Shown here: positions 8,863-18,332 of the stretch, piece by piece
Numbering within the stretch: the stretch's first letter is position 1
How the letters are laid out: each line of letters starts with the position of its first letter
From: Opitutales bacterium UBA5694
GTDB taxonomy: Bacteria; Verrucomicrobiota; Verrucomicrobiia; Opitutales; Opitutaceae
Assembly (NCBI GenBank): GCA_002420185.1
Contig: DIHO01000007.1
Span: 83,423-147,422, forward strand
Reading direction: 5' to 3'
DNA: 64,000 nucleotides
Notes under the pieces: model-generated
Database searches by the model: none
The model's input: only the letters and a program-made list of their open reading frames with translations
Told to the model about the DNA's origin: nothing
Made by a program: the position numbers and the translations under genes

Positions 8863-10290
8863 ATGAAGGCTCCCCTCACTTACACTATCCCTCTTTTGAT
8901 TTTCACCGCCTTGCTTTGCCAGATGAGCTTCTCTTCTGAGCACGGCCCGAAGCGCGTCCTTTTTATCGCTGGCGAACCCAGCCACGGATGGAACAAGCAC
9001 GAATTCCCTGCGGGATGTGAGCTTCTCGCCAAATGCCTGGATGAAAGCGGTCTCAATGTTCAAACACAGGTAAGTCTGGGATGGCCAGAGGACGATAGCC
9101 TTATCAAAAATGCGGATACAATTGTCATCTACTCGGACGGGAACGAACTCCACGTTGCTCTCGGCAAAGACGGAATATTGCAAGAGGCCTACCAAAACGG
9201 GTCAGGCATCGTTATTCTTCACTACGCCCTCGAACCGGGAAACGAGCCGCTCAACGAGTTTTTGACCGATGCCATCGGAGGTTATTTTGAGGTCGATTGG
9301 TCTGTTAATCCAGTCTGGACTCTCAAAAACTCGGAAATCCATACCCATGAGATCACCCAAGGGATAGAGCCTTTTGATCTCGAAGACGAATGGTACTACC
9401 ACATGCGGTTTCAAAATAATCGTGGACAAATCGCGTCTCTAATCGAGGCCGTCCCACCAGAATCTTCGCTAGGAGAAGACGGTCCCCGCACCGGAAATCC
9501 AGCGGTTCGAGACGCGCTCAAGAACAAACGGCCCCAGTCTCTCGCATGGGCTAAAGTGGACTCGGATGAGCGACGCGGATTCGGATTCACGGGGGGACAC
9601 TTCCACCACAACTGGGGCAACGAAAGCCTCCGTAAGCTGGTACTAAACGGCATCGCTTGGACCGCTGGATTATCTATCCCAGAAAAAGGCATCGAGTCCG
9701 AGATTCTTCCGATCGTTAAGTACCAATCCATCGAGCAGGCCATCGCGATCGGCGATCTTGAGGACCTTCAGCGGCATATAGCAAACGATCCTGAAATCGT
9801 AAATCGGCCCGGCCGAGGCAGCTATACTCCCCTCCACCAAGCGATACTTCGCAAGAAAGTTGACATGGTATCGAGTCTCATAAAACACGGAGCCGACCCA
9901 AACGTCACCACGAAGAGTAAACAAACCGCCCTGCACGTCGCTGTGAGCCGAAGTGACGTAACCTCCTGTCTAGCGGTTATCGCTGCGGGAGCGAATCTGA
10001 GTTTGAAAGACGGAAATGGCTGGACCCCCCTTCACTTAGCAGCGGCAAAAAACAAGATCGATCTAGTAACCTTAATGCTCGAAAACGGAGCTGATATTTC
10101 TATACTTAGCGACGCCGGAGGTACTCCACTGCACGAGGCGTCAGTGAGCGGCAGCAAAGAACTCATCGAATTGCTCCTCACCAAAGGAGTCGATCCGACC
10201 GTAGTATCGATAACGGGAAAGACTGCCCTAGACCACGCGATCGAGTTCAAGAACGAAGAAGGAATAAGATTACTAACCGATCTCAAATAA
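8863..10290 (+). CDS. Secreted ThuA-domain protein with ankyrin repeats
   Basis: A 475-residue protein with a signal peptide (residues 1-25), then a ThuA-like domain (about 28-265), then five to six ankyrin repeats (about 285-475). The ThuA part shows VLFIAGEPSHGWNKHEF, a NADTIVIYSDG strand, GIVILHYALEPG, HEITQGIEPFDLEDEWYYHM and GFGFTGGHFHHNWGNE, the usual histidine-rich end of the domain. The ankyrin part has repeated TPLHxA and GADPN phrases. ThuA domains have a glutamine-amidotransferase-like fold and are linked to trehalose/sugar metabolism; in Verrucomicrobia and Planctomycetes they are often exported. Ankyrin repeats usually bind proteins. The combination suggests a periplasmic binding partner, which is inference. 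It stands alone upstream of topB. Confidence 0.85.
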   Translation: MKAPLTYTIPLLIFTALLCQMSFSSEHGPKRVLFIAGEPSHGWNKHEFPAGCELLAKCLDESGLNVQTQVSLGWPEDDSLIKNADTIVIYSDGNELHVALGKDGILQEAYQNGSGIVILHYALEPGNEPLNEFLTDAIGGYFEVDWSVNPVWTLKNSEIHTHEITQGIEPFDLEDEWYYHMRFQNNRGQIASLIEAVPPESSLGEDGPRTGNPAVRDALKNKRPQSLAWAKVDSDERRGFGFTGGHFHHNWGNESLRKLVLNGIAWTAGLSIPEKGIESEILPIVKYQSIEQAIAIGDLEDLQRHIANDPEIVNRPGRGSYTPLHQAILRKKVDMVSSLIKHGADPNVTTKSKQTALHVAVSRSDVTSCLAVIAAGANLSLKDGNGWTPLHLAAAKNKIDLVTLMLENGADISILSDAGGTPLHEASVSGSKELIELLLTKGVDPTVVSITGKTALDHAIEFKNEEGIRLLTDLK

Positions 10291-10380
10291 CCGGTCTAGC
10301 TTATAAAAATTCATGTTTGTTTACATTTGTATCAATGTCAGGCCGATCAATCCTTGGGCAAATACGATTAAAGTTCATTA

Positions 10381-12729
10381 ATGCAGGTCGTCCTCGCCGA
10401 GAAACCTTCCGTCGCTCGCGACATTGCCAAGCACCTCAATGCAACATCTCGCCGAGACGGGTATTTGGAAGGGGGCGGCTGGGCAGTGACCTGGGCCTTT
10501 GGACACCTAGTCGAACTTCAGGAGCCAGAGGAATACAAGCCGGAATGGAAGTCGTGGCGCATCGATTCGCTCCCCATGATCCCCGAGAATTTTCAGTTGC
10601 GTTCGCGAGCGGAGAAATCGTTACAGGTTCAATTGAACATAATCGTACGGCTTTTCAAAGAGGCCGACGAAATCATTTGCGCTACAGATGCTGGCCGTGA
10701 AGGAGAGCTCATCTTTCGATATATTCTGACATGGGCCAAATGTGAAAAGAAGCCGTTCAAGCGCCTTTGGATCAGTTCGCTCACTAAAGAGGCCATCGCT
10801 AAGGGCTTCGAGGAACTAGAGGATGGTCACAAATTTGACCCCCTGTATCATGCAGCGAAATGCCGTAGTGAAGCGGATTGGATCGTCGGCCTCAACTCCA
10901 CGCGCTTTTTCACGGTCGAATACGGCAAGCGAAACCTGCTTCTCAGTATCGGTCGCGTTCAAACTCCTATTCTCGCAATGATCGTAGGGAGAGACCGTGA
11001 AATCGAAACCTTCGACTCAAGTGACTACTGGGAAATTCATACAGTCGCCCAAGGTGCCAAGTTTCGCCATACCAAGGGTAAGCTCAAAGGGCTTAAAGAG
11101 GCGGAGACCATCATATCAAAAGTGGAGGGCCAGGATTTAATCATCGATTCAGTTGAGAAAAAACACGAACTCTCGAACCCCCCTTTGCTATACGATTTGA
11201 CCGAGCTGCAACGCGACCTCAACAAGCGTTTCGGATTTACCGCTGACCAGACTTTGCGAATCGCCCAGAATCTTTACGAAAACAAACGCATCACCTACCC
11301 AAGAACAGATAGCCGCTACCTAACCTCCGATCTGAAACCTACTATCGCACCGTTACTAGAGCAATTTCGGCCATTCCGGAAAAAGGAAATCGGACAGCTG
11401 GATCTTCAAAATCTCAAATTCACCCAACGCATCGTAGACGACAAAAAGGTCTCGGACCACCACGCCATCATCCCGACCATTGACATTCCTTCGAAACTTA
11501 ATGACAATGAAAAGATACTGTACAACGCAGTTCTTACCCGTCTAATTGCTACCTTCTATCCTACCTGTATCAAAACGGTAACCACAGTAGAAGCAAATGC
11601 TGCGGGAGAACTTTTTCGAGCGAGAGGTACTCTTCTCGTCGAAGCAGGCTGGCAGGTTCTCTACCCGACTGAAAACAAAAAGCCAGCTGCAAAGAAAAAG
11701 GTCTCTACCAAAGCCGAAAAAGCCGACCAGTCCCTACCGGAATTTCAAGCAGGCGAACGCTCTATCCACTCTCCCAGTATTGAAAATTTTAAGACATCCC
11801 CTCCAAAAAGATTTACTGAGGCAAGCCTGCTTCAGTTAATGGAAACCGCTGGAAAGATAGTAGATGACGAAGAGTTGAAGGAGGCTTTGAAGGAAAAAGG
11901 CGTTGGGACCCCTGCCACACGCGCGTCGATTATCGAGGTCCTTATCAATCGGGGATATATCGAACGTAGGCGGAAGAGCCTTCTTAGCACACCCAATGGG
12001 CGACAACTGATAGCTCTGGTACAAGACGATAGACTAAAGTCGCCAGAGCTTACTGGAGACTGGGAGTTTCGCCTTAAGCAAATGGAGCGTGGCAAATACG
12101 ATTCAAGCAAGTTCATGAGGGAAGTGGGAGCCTACACTCGTGAAATTATTTCCGCAACCTCCGAAAAGACCATCGACCTAAAAAACCTGGGACCCTGCCC
12201 CCTATGCACCTCGTCTGTCATTCGCGGAAAGACCGGGTACGGGTGCTCCCAATGGCGTTCGGGCTGCAAATTCGCCATCAAGGAGGGTTCGCTTGGAATT
12301 CGGATCACACCTGTTCTCATGCGCGAACTTCTCCTCAACAAACGCAGTCTAACCGCTTACGGTATCCAAGACGGATCCAATCGCGTGCTCGCCACCTTAT
12401 CCCTAAACAAAAAGGGGGAAATTGGATACAAGCTTGCAGAAATAGAACCCAAACCAACCCGAAAAGACGCCATTGGCCGGTGTCCATCCTGTGGCGGGGA
12501 CATCCTCGGAGGACCGAAGAACTACGGATGCTCGAACTGGCGCGAAGGCTGCAAATTCGTTATTTGGAAGACGATCGCACACAAGGATATCTCAAAAGAA
12601 ATCGTGCAAACCCTTCTAAAGAACGGAGTAACCGAATCGCTGGATGGATTTCTATCAAGAGCTGGCAAACCCTTTTCCGCTCAACTCGCTGTGACGAATG
12701 GAGAGGTGAAATTCAAATTCGAAGGCTAA
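10381..12729 (+). CDS. topB: DNA topoisomerase III
   Basis: A type IA topoisomerase of 782 residues that relaxes and decatenates DNA by single-strand passage. The TOPRIM domain opens the protein (VVLAEKPSVARDIA, acidic TDAGREGE at about 101-109), followed by SIGRVQTPIL and the catalytic tyrosine in ITYPRTDSRY (about residue 306). GVGTPATRASIIEVL belongs to the core clamp. The C-terminus carries two four-cysteine modules, starting near residues 606 and 701 (CPLC...GYGCSQWRSGCKF and CPSCGG...NYGCSNWREGCKF), which are typical DNA-binding zinc ribbons. A Lys/Ala-rich linker (about 440-455) separates core segments. The ATG at 10381 starts exactly at the TOPRIM strand. Confidence 0.95.
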   Translation: MQVVLAEKPSVARDIAKHLNATSRRDGYLEGGGWAVTWAFGHLVELQEPEEYKPEWKSWRIDSLPMIPENFQLRSRAEKSLQVQLNIIVRLFKEADEIICATDAGREGELIFRYILTWAKCEKKPFKRLWISSLTKEAIAKGFEELEDGHKFDPLYHAAKCRSEADWIVGLNSTRFFTVEYGKRNLLLSIGRVQTPILAMIVGRDREIETFDSSDYWEIHTVAQGAKFRHTKGKLKGLKEAETIISKVEGQDLIIDSVEKKHELSNPPLLYDLTELQRDLNKRFGFTADQTLRIAQNLYENKRITYPRTDSRYLTSDLKPTIAPLLEQFRPFRKKEIGQLDLQNLKFTQRIVDDKKVSDHHAIIPTIDIPSKLNDNEKILYNAVLTRLIATFYPTCIKTVTTVEANAAGELFRARGTLLVEAGWQVLYPTENKKPAAKKKVSTKAEKADQSLPEFQAGERSIHSPSIENFKTSPPKRFTEASLLQLMETAGKIVDDEELKEALKEKGVGTPATRASIIEVLINRGYIERRRKSLLSTPNGRQLIALVQDDRLKSPELTGDWEFRLKQMERGKYDSSKFMREVGAYTREIISATSEKTIDLKNLGPCPLCTSSVIRGKTGYGCSQWRSGCKFAIKEGSLGIRITPVLMRELLLNKRSLTAYGIQDGSNRVLATLSLNKKGEIGYKLAEIEPKPTRKDAIGRCPSCGGDILGGPKNYGCSNWREGCKFVIWKTIAHKDISKEIVQTLLKNGVTESLDGFLSRAGKPFSAQLAVTNGEVKFKFEG

Positions 12730-12993
12730 AGAGTTCCTAAACAAGGAGGTTCGTTTCTATATGTAAATATACTCTTAGAATCGGGTCTCATCGAGTTCCC
12801 ATTTCCAGGTAAAACGATGCCTTTTACACCCATTTTCTAATCAGATGATGAAACACTTGATCACTCCGAACGGCTAGTGATACGCCGCTTTTCCGATGAT
12901 ACATCCTTCTAAACCCGCGCGGCAGAATGCAAGGGCTAGCCCTATCGGTTCCAATTGAACTTTCCACCCATTCGACTTTGACTTCCCTAAAAC

Positions 12994-13836
12994 ATGCCAT
13001 TCAATAACTTTGACCGTCTAGCTGTCGTCATCCCTACCTTTAATCGCGGTCGGTCAATTCGCCGCTGTCTCGATTCCGTCTATTCCCAGAATCGAATTCC
13101 AGAGGAGATCATCGTAGTCGACGACGGATCAACGGATGGATCGACATCTCACCTCGAGAAACAATATCCGGGAATCCGCATCCTATTTCAAAAAAACCAA
13201 GGAGTGAGTGCGGCCCGAAATACTGGAATTCGAGAAGCCAAATCGGAATGGATTGCCCTCCTCGACTCTGATGACGTATGGCTCAAATCAAAGTGCGACA
13301 AGCAACTAAAAGCTCTGCAGAATCATCCAAACTACGATATTTGCCACACCCAGGAAAAATGGATCTATAAGGGCCGGGAAAAACAAATACCCCAAAACTA
13401 CCAAAAGAAGAGTGGATGGATATTCTCCGACTGCCTTCCGGTATGCGCCATCTCTCCTTCCACAGCAATTGTCAGTCGCAAGCTGCTAATCTCGATTGGC
13501 CTCTTCGACCAAACCCTGCCGGCCTGTGAAGACTATGATCTATGGTTGAGGATCGCTTCCCTCTATCCGGTTCTCCTAGTTGACGAGGCCCTCATCGAAA
13601 AGTACGGCGGCCACAGTGATCAACTCTCAAATCAACGCGGGCTGGACCTTTACCGAATTCAAGCGTTAGAAAAATTCCTAAATTGCTCCAATTCAAAAAC
13701 TGAATACAAAAAGATGGCGAGAGATACTCTCATCAAGAAGTGCAACATCGTCATCCAAGGAGCAGAGAAGAGCAGAAACAGCGAATTAGAGAATAGAATA
13801 AGTGCGATACGAGACCGTGTTCTCCTCCAGGCATAG
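12994..13836 (+). CDS. Family 2 glycosyltransferase
   Basis: A 280-residue cytosolic enzyme with the GT-A fold of family 2. It has AVVIPTFNRGRSIRRCLDSV at the N-terminus, VVDDGSTDGS near residue 43, GVSAARNTGIREA near 70, and the metal-binding DSDD near 92. Later it has a CEDYDLWLRIA acceptor/catalytic segment near 180. No membrane segment is predicted by eye. The sugar donor and acceptor cannot be named, and no other polysaccharide genes are adjacent, which is unusual for such enzymes. A short inverted repeat GGGTGC/GCACCC at 13852-13870 follows the stop, without a T-run. Confidence 0.88.
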   Translation: MPFNNFDRLAVVIPTFNRGRSIRRCLDSVYSQNRIPEEIIVVDDGSTDGSTSHLEKQYPGIRILFQKNQGVSAARNTGIREAKSEWIALLDSDDVWLKSKCDKQLKALQNHPNYDICHTQEKWIYKGREKQIPQNYQKKSGWIFSDCLPVCAISPSTAIVSRKLLISIGLFDQTLPACEDYDLWLRIASLYPVLLVDEALIEKYGGHSDQLSNQRGLDLYRIQALEKFLNCSNSKTEYKKMARDTLIKKCNIVIQGAEKSRNSELENRISAIRDRVLLQA

Positions 13837-13928
13837 ACATCAAAGGGTAGCGGGTGCCCTACGAGCACCCATCGATAGCCATCTCATCTGTGAAATCTCC
13901 GAAATCACCCGCTAGAAATATTTCCTGT

Positions 13929-14160
13929 TCAATCCAACCGCGTTAGCCGAATATTCCTGAACCAAACCTCCATGGGACCGCCACTGTGGAATTGGAGAGC
14001 AATTAAGCCCGAGGGTTGAATCTAAGAGCCAATGAGTAGATTGGATCGGCAGTTAAAGTACTCCTTTGATAGAGACATATCCGTTTCATCGAGGAAACTC
14101 AGCCTGGGTAATATCAAACATCAATTTCCACGAAAAAACGATCGGAGTCAATACGATGGG
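13929..14160 (-). pseudogene. DUF1080 gene remnant with internal deletion
   Basis: On the minus strand the end of this stretch reads SGLIALQFHSGGPMEVWFRN (14012-13953), then IRLTRLD and a stop at 13929. This is the classic C-terminus of DUF1080 (concanavalin-like 3-keto-disaccharide hydrolase) proteins. Immediately upstream the translation MSLSKEYFNCRSNL (about 14075-14035), preceded by SFLDET, resembles the N-terminal part of the same domain (the FLxTxxEYxDFxL segment). The intervening 100 or so residues of a normal domain are missing, and a TAG lies between the two parts. This is a collapsed remnant. The plus-strand frame over the same bases (14032-14340) is probably not a gene. Confidence 0.55.
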
Positions 14161-14385
14161 CGAAAGAGCAGAGAGAGGTGGGCTGGCCTTAAAGTAACTA
14201 GACTTTACTTCAAAAAAATCGATAGGGAAACATCAAAAGTGAAACGGAGAACCCTCCCCATCAAAAGGCCTTTCCTGCCACACGAGCATGAAGACAAAAC
14301 CGCAAGAAAAACGATTGTTTGCCTCCACGCACACCCTTAGCATGAAAAAGACTTTCGTCGCCCCCTGATGTAACTTCAGAACGCC

Positions 14386-15294
14386 TCAGCCGTTATTGCG
14401 CAATGACGTCTTAGCGGAAAGCTCCCGGAAAGTTGCCACTTCCTGAGGTGTCAAGGCCTTTAGACCACGCGAATTGCTCATCGCCACTTGCTCCCCGTCT
14501 CCAGTGAACAAGTGCATCTGGAATTCCGCAGTTTCCTTGTCGAACTCACCCGTGGAAACACGAACACGTAATTCGACGATTTCTTCCGCTAATAGGTCGC
14601 CAATGTACTTTGCTCGAGCAAATCGGCCACGCCCTTCCTTCTCGCCTGTTTCCAAATGATGGATATCATAGTCGACAACGATAACGCAATAAGCTCTTGG
14701 CATATCTGTCTTCGGGATAATCGTCCCTTTAACATGAACCGTATCCACCAGCTCTTCAGCCTCGAAAGTGCCCATATCCAGGCTATCTTGCATGCTAGAT
14801 TGGAAGTCCGAGTTGTTCTGCTGAACATCTTCGATTTGAGACTGAATAGCCATGTCGGCGGGGCTCGCATCGACCGAGAGTGGATCACCTTCCAACTGGG
14901 AGCTCAACATCGAAACTGCGATTTCCGACTGGACCGCAGAAAACTGCATGTCCGAGACCGCTTGTGCGGAGCGCTGCAAATTCGTCATCGACGTGGTCGT
15001 GAACTTCATCTCGAGCACATCTGCAAAGCTTTCCGACAGCATCAGCTCAGCCCTCACGTGGCAAGGCGCTCGCAGCGAGACTTTTTTTATATCAATGCCC
15101 GCGTCGACAAAAATATTCTTCTTATCCACGCCTACGATTGGGAAATGGGATTCACCAGCTTCTGCGCTGACACTAGTACCGAAGAAAAGATAGCCGCCAG
15201 GCTCCGATTCTTGCTGCCCGCTAGTGCAAGGAATGGTTATTAAGGCTAGAGCAGTCGAAACGGCGAGACATTCGGAAGAAAGGAGGGTTTTCAT
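14386..15294 (-). CDS. Exported hypothetical protein
   Basis: A 302-residue protein with an N-terminal signal peptide (hydrophobic about residues 8-25; a Cys at about 23 is not in a canonical lipobox). The mature part alternates beta-rich segments (SLRAPCHVRAELMLSESFADVLEMKF, VHVKGTIIPKTDMPRAYCVIVVDYDI) with a Gln/Ser-rich helical middle. The sequence suggests a periplasmic or envelope protein, but I do not recognise the family. An AGG-rich stretch (CCCTCC antisense) lies inside the start of the coding region and no strong Shine-Dalgarno is visible. It is a single gene, with the frameshifted cupin upstream on the same strand. Confidence 0.7.
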   Translation of the reverse strand: MKTLLSSECLAVSTALALITIPCTSGQQESEPGGYLFFGTSVSAEAGESHFPIVGVDKKNIFVDAGIDIKKVSLRAPCHVRAELMLSESFADVLEMKFTTTSMTNLQRSAQAVSDMQFSAVQSEIAVSMLSSQLEGDPLSVDASPADMAIQSQIEDVQQNNSDFQSSMQDSLDMGTFEAEELVDTVHVKGTIIPKTDMPRAYCVIVVDYDIHHLETGEKEGRGRFARAKYIGDLLAEEIVELRVRVSTGEFDKETAEFQMHLFTGDGEQVAMSNSRGLKALTPQEVATFRELSAKTSLRNNG

Positions 15295-15451
15295 AATAAT
15301 ATTTGGGACCGTCGTCGTAAATCTTTACACACATTGCAGCGTTTCGGTTCCGATTTTCAATCTTTCTCGTCAAAATGGAGGCAAAACGTATCGGCAACGG
15401 CCTACAAACTCTCTATTTTCGATGCTTTCTTAACCCGGATCGTCAAATAAT

Positions 15452-15803
15452 TCAATCCCACCCTCCTTGTTTGGCACAATACAGAGAAACTCGAATCTTT
15501 TTTTCCTCCGCTTCATACCAATTACGAACCCTCTCCGGAATCAGAACGGTATCCCCAATTTTTACCTCAAAAACCTTCTTACCAATTCCCACACGCACCT
15601 TTCCTTTCAGAAGATATTGTTCGTGCTCTGCAGCATTGGTATGCTTCGGCAATCCTCCGCCCGGCTCCAATAGTGAAGCGTCTAAGAGCGAAATTCGACC
15701 CTTCCTCGTCATTTGTTAACACTTGCCGCTTCGTTCCAGTTCCGGCGTAAACAACGTTCGCAGCAACGGATTCAGAAGACTTCACAACTGGCCCATCCGA
15801 CAT
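15452..15803 (-). pseudogene. Cupin-domain protein, interrupted by a single-base frameshift
   Basis: Two overlapping minus-strand frames together give one small cupin protein of about 115 residues. The first (ATG at 15803) has KRQVLTNDEEGSNFALRRFT, the lead-in of a cupin. The second continues with GGGLPKHTNAAEHEQYLLKG, containing the metal-binding HxxxxxxEHE pattern, and ends with VGIGKKVFEVKIGDTVLIPE. The frame changes at the run of three C on the plus strand at 15660-15662: removing one base there joins the halves as GAGGGLPKH. Either the gene is recently broken or this is an assembly error. The 86-residue downstream frame alone (from 15712) lacks the first strands. Confidence 0.7.
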
Positions 15804-15989
15804 GCTTCGAAATAAAAAGCCAGCCCCCTAAAAGAGCGATCTCAGTCTGCCAAAAAAGGTCCGACCGACCTCGACGGACCCGCAATCGACCCTCAATGCG
15901 AATTATTGCGTTGCCAGACGCAGAACTTTGTATACGCGCGTATGGTTTCCTTGGGACTAGTCTCTGGATAGCAATCAAAATTAAGCACA

Positions 15990-18083
15990 ATGGCAACAGA
16001 CCTAACACTTTACAGAAATATCGGAATCTTCGCACACGTAGACGCAGGTAAGACGACCACTACTGAGCGTATTCTCAAGCTCACTGGCAAGATCCACAAG
16101 ATCGGCGAGGTTCACGATGGAGCGGCAACGACAGACTTCATGGAGCAAGAGCAGGAGAGAGGCATCACGATCCAATCGGCTGCAACGACCTGTTTTTGGA
16201 ACAACCATCGTTTTAACATTATCGATACGCCAGGCCACGTTGACTTCACGATCGAAGTTTATCGGTCCCTGAAGGTACTCGATGGAGGCGTCGGCGTTTT
16301 CTGCGGCTCTGGAGGGGTTGAGCCACAGTCCGAGACCAATTGGAGATACGCCAACGACTCTGAGGTTGCCCGCATAATTTACGTGAACAAGCTAGACCGC
16401 ATCGGTGCTGACTTCCTACGCGTCGTCAACCAAGTTGAAACCGTGCTCGGAGCCAATGCACTTGTGATGGTTCTGCCTATCGGTCGCGAAAGTGAGCTCA
16501 AAGGCTGCGTCGACCTTCTGACACGCAAGGCTTGGATCTGGGACGATTCTGGAGACCCGTTGAACTTCACGATCGAGGATGTTCCTGAAGATATGAAGGA
16601 CGACGTCGAGGAATGGCGCGAAAAACTCATCGAAACAGCGGTCGAGCAAAACGACGAGCTAATGGAAAAATACCTCGAGGGCGACGAACCCGCCATTGAT
16701 GATATCAAGGCTTGCATCCGCAAAGGAACGATCAGTTTGGACTTTTTCCCAACTTACTGCGGCTCTTCTTTTAAGAACAAAGGGGTACAACTCATTTTGG
16801 ACGCGGTAGTCGACTACTTGCCCTCTCCAACTGAGGTAAAGCCACAGCCAGAAATCGATCTGGAGGGCAACGAGACCGGAGCTGTCGCCACGGTTGATAT
16901 CGACAAACCATTGCGAGCACTCGCGTTCAAAATTATGGACGACAAGTATGGTGCACTCACCTTTACCCGTATCTATTCGGGCAAGATGACAAAAGGCACC
17001 AGCGTTCTCAATACCTTTACGGGCAAGACGGAGCGTATTGGCCGTATCGTGGAAATGCACGCTGATTCTCGTGAAGAGGTTGATTCTGCCCAGGCGGGCG
17101 ACATCGTTGCACTGCTTGGGATGAAAAATACCCAAACTGGTCACACGCTCTGCGATCCTGAGAATCCGGCAACTCTCGAGCCAATGGTCTTCCCAGATCC
17201 CGTTATCTCGATCGCCATCGCAACTCGCGACAAGGCGAATGCTGAAAAGCTCTCCACTGCCATTGGCAAAATGATCAAGGAGGATCCTTCCTTCCGCGTC
17301 GAGACCGACGAGGATTCTGGAGAAACAATTATCAAAGGAATGGGTGAGCTTCACTTGGATATCAAAGTAGACATCCTCAAGCGCACCTACGGCGTTGAAG
17401 TCGACGTCGGTCAGCCTCAGGTCGCCTACCGCGAGTCTATAACTCAGCGCATCGAAGACAGCTACACACACAAAAAGCAGTCTGGTGGTTCCGGTCAGTT
17501 TGGTAAGATCGATTACATCATCGAACCGCTTGATTCCGGCGATGGTTTCCAGTTCGAGTCGAAGGTTGTTGGCGGCAACGTTCCTAAGGAGTTCTGGCCA
17601 GCCATTGAAAAGGGCTTTGCAAAGTCAATCGCTAGAGGAGTCCTTGCGGGCTATCCCACAGTCGATTTCAAGGTTACGCTTACAGACGGGTCATACCACC
17701 CAGTCGACTCATCAGCGGTTGCGTTTGAAACAGCTGCTCGCGCTGGCTATCGCCAAACGATGCCGAAGGCGGGAGCACAAATCCTAGAGCCGATCATGAA
17801 ACTCGACGTATTCGTTGGCGAAGATAATATCGGAGATGTCATTGGCGACCTCAATCGCCGTCGCGGTATGATCAAGTCTCAGGAGCCTACCGCCACTTCA
17901 ATTCAGATCAAAGCGGACGCTCCTCTCGCCGAAATGTTCGGCTACATTGGCTCGCTCCGTACAATGACCTCGGGTCGAGGACAATTCTCAATGGAGTTCT
18001 CGCATTACGCACCTTGTCCGAAGATCGTGGCTGAGCAGGTAATCAAAGAAGCCCTCGAACGAGAAGAGGCGAAGAAGAAGTAG
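15990..18083 (+). CDS. fusA: Translation elongation factor G
   Basis: A 697-residue translational GTPase that drives ribosomal translocation. It has the G1 motif AHVDAGKTT (residues about 15-23), switch region [16 protein letters not shown]3 DTPGHVDF and G4 [10 protein letters not shown]. Domain IV-V follows ([31 protein letters not shown]). It sits alone, away from rpsL, rpsG and tuf, and ends in a strong terminator, so it could be either the main EF-G moved out of the str operon or a second paralogue. Leu in place of Met in the usual NKMDR motif slightly favours a paralogue, which is only inference. Confidence 0.93.
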   Translation: MATDLTLYRNIGIFAHVDAGKTTTTERILKLTGKIHKIGEVHDGAATTDFMEQEQERGITIQSAATTCFWNNHRFNIIDTPGHVDFTIEVYRSLKVLDGGVGVFCGSGGVEPQSETNWRYANDSEVARIIYVNKLDRIGADFLRVVNQVETVLGANALVMVLPIGRESELKGCVDLLTRKAWIWDDSGDPLNFTIEDVPEDMKDDVEEWREKLIETAVEQNDELMEKYLEGDEPAIDDIKACIRKGTISLDFFPTYCGSSFKNKGVQLILDAVVDYLPSPTEVKPQPEIDLEGNETGAVATVDIDKPLRALAFKIMDDKYGALTFTRIYSGKMTKGTSVLNTFTGKTERIGRIVEMHADSREEVDSAQAGDIVALLGMKNTQTGHTLCDPENPATLEPMVFPDPVISIAIATRDKANAEKLSTAIGKMIKEDPSFRVETDEDSGETIIKGMGELHLDIKVDILKRTYGVEVDVGQPQVAYRESITQRIEDSYTHKKQSGGSGQFGKIDYIIEPLDSGDGFQFESKVVGGNVPKEFWPAIEKGFAKSIARGVLAGYPTVDFKVTLTDGSYHPVDSSAVAFETAARAGYRQTMPKAGAQILEPIMKLDVFVGEDNIGDVIGDLNRRRGMIKSQEPTATSIQIKADAPLAEMFGYIGSLRTMTSGRGQFSMEFSHYAPCPKIVAEQVIKEALEREEAKKK

Positions 18084-18108
18084 ACTCCTTTCAGCTTCCC
18101 CTAATTGC

Positions 18109-18143
18109 AACGCTCGCACTCGAAAATGGGGCGAGCGTTTTTT
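18109..18143 (+). terminator. Rho-independent terminator after the EF-G gene
   Basis: A perfect 9-bp inverted repeat, AACGCTCGC (18109-18117) and GCGAGCGTT (18131-18139), encloses a 13-base loop and runs into six T (18138-18143). It lies 26 bases after the EF-G stop and should end that transcript. Confidence 0.88.
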
Positions 18144-18332
18144 GACTCTCTTTGCGGGCGTAAATTGATCTATCATTTGGAGATCTAGGCCCTCATTCTC
18201 CCATCACTTAGTAGGCGTAATTTCAGCTGATCTAAGATTCTTGCCAAATTGGAAATATTGATGAGTGTCAATTATCGGGAAAGTTTCAACGAGCGTTGGA
18301 CCTAATACCTCCTCAAAACAGCTTAGAGAACC

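Noticed and set aside
12730..12993. Minus-strand fragments resembling the rdgB end (ATCGGAAAAGCGGCGTATCAC) and a short hydrolase-like start (GIVLPGNGNS)
   Set aside because: Similarity covers only about 30 bases and the translation breaks down immediately; not enough to call a remnant.
13852..13870. Short inverted repeat GGGTGC/GCACCC after the glycosyltransferase
   Set aside because: Only 6 bp without a T-run; too weak to call a terminator.
14032..14340. Plus-strand frame of 102 codons
   Set aside because: Basic, low-quality composition, and it lies opposite the better supported DUF1080 remnant.
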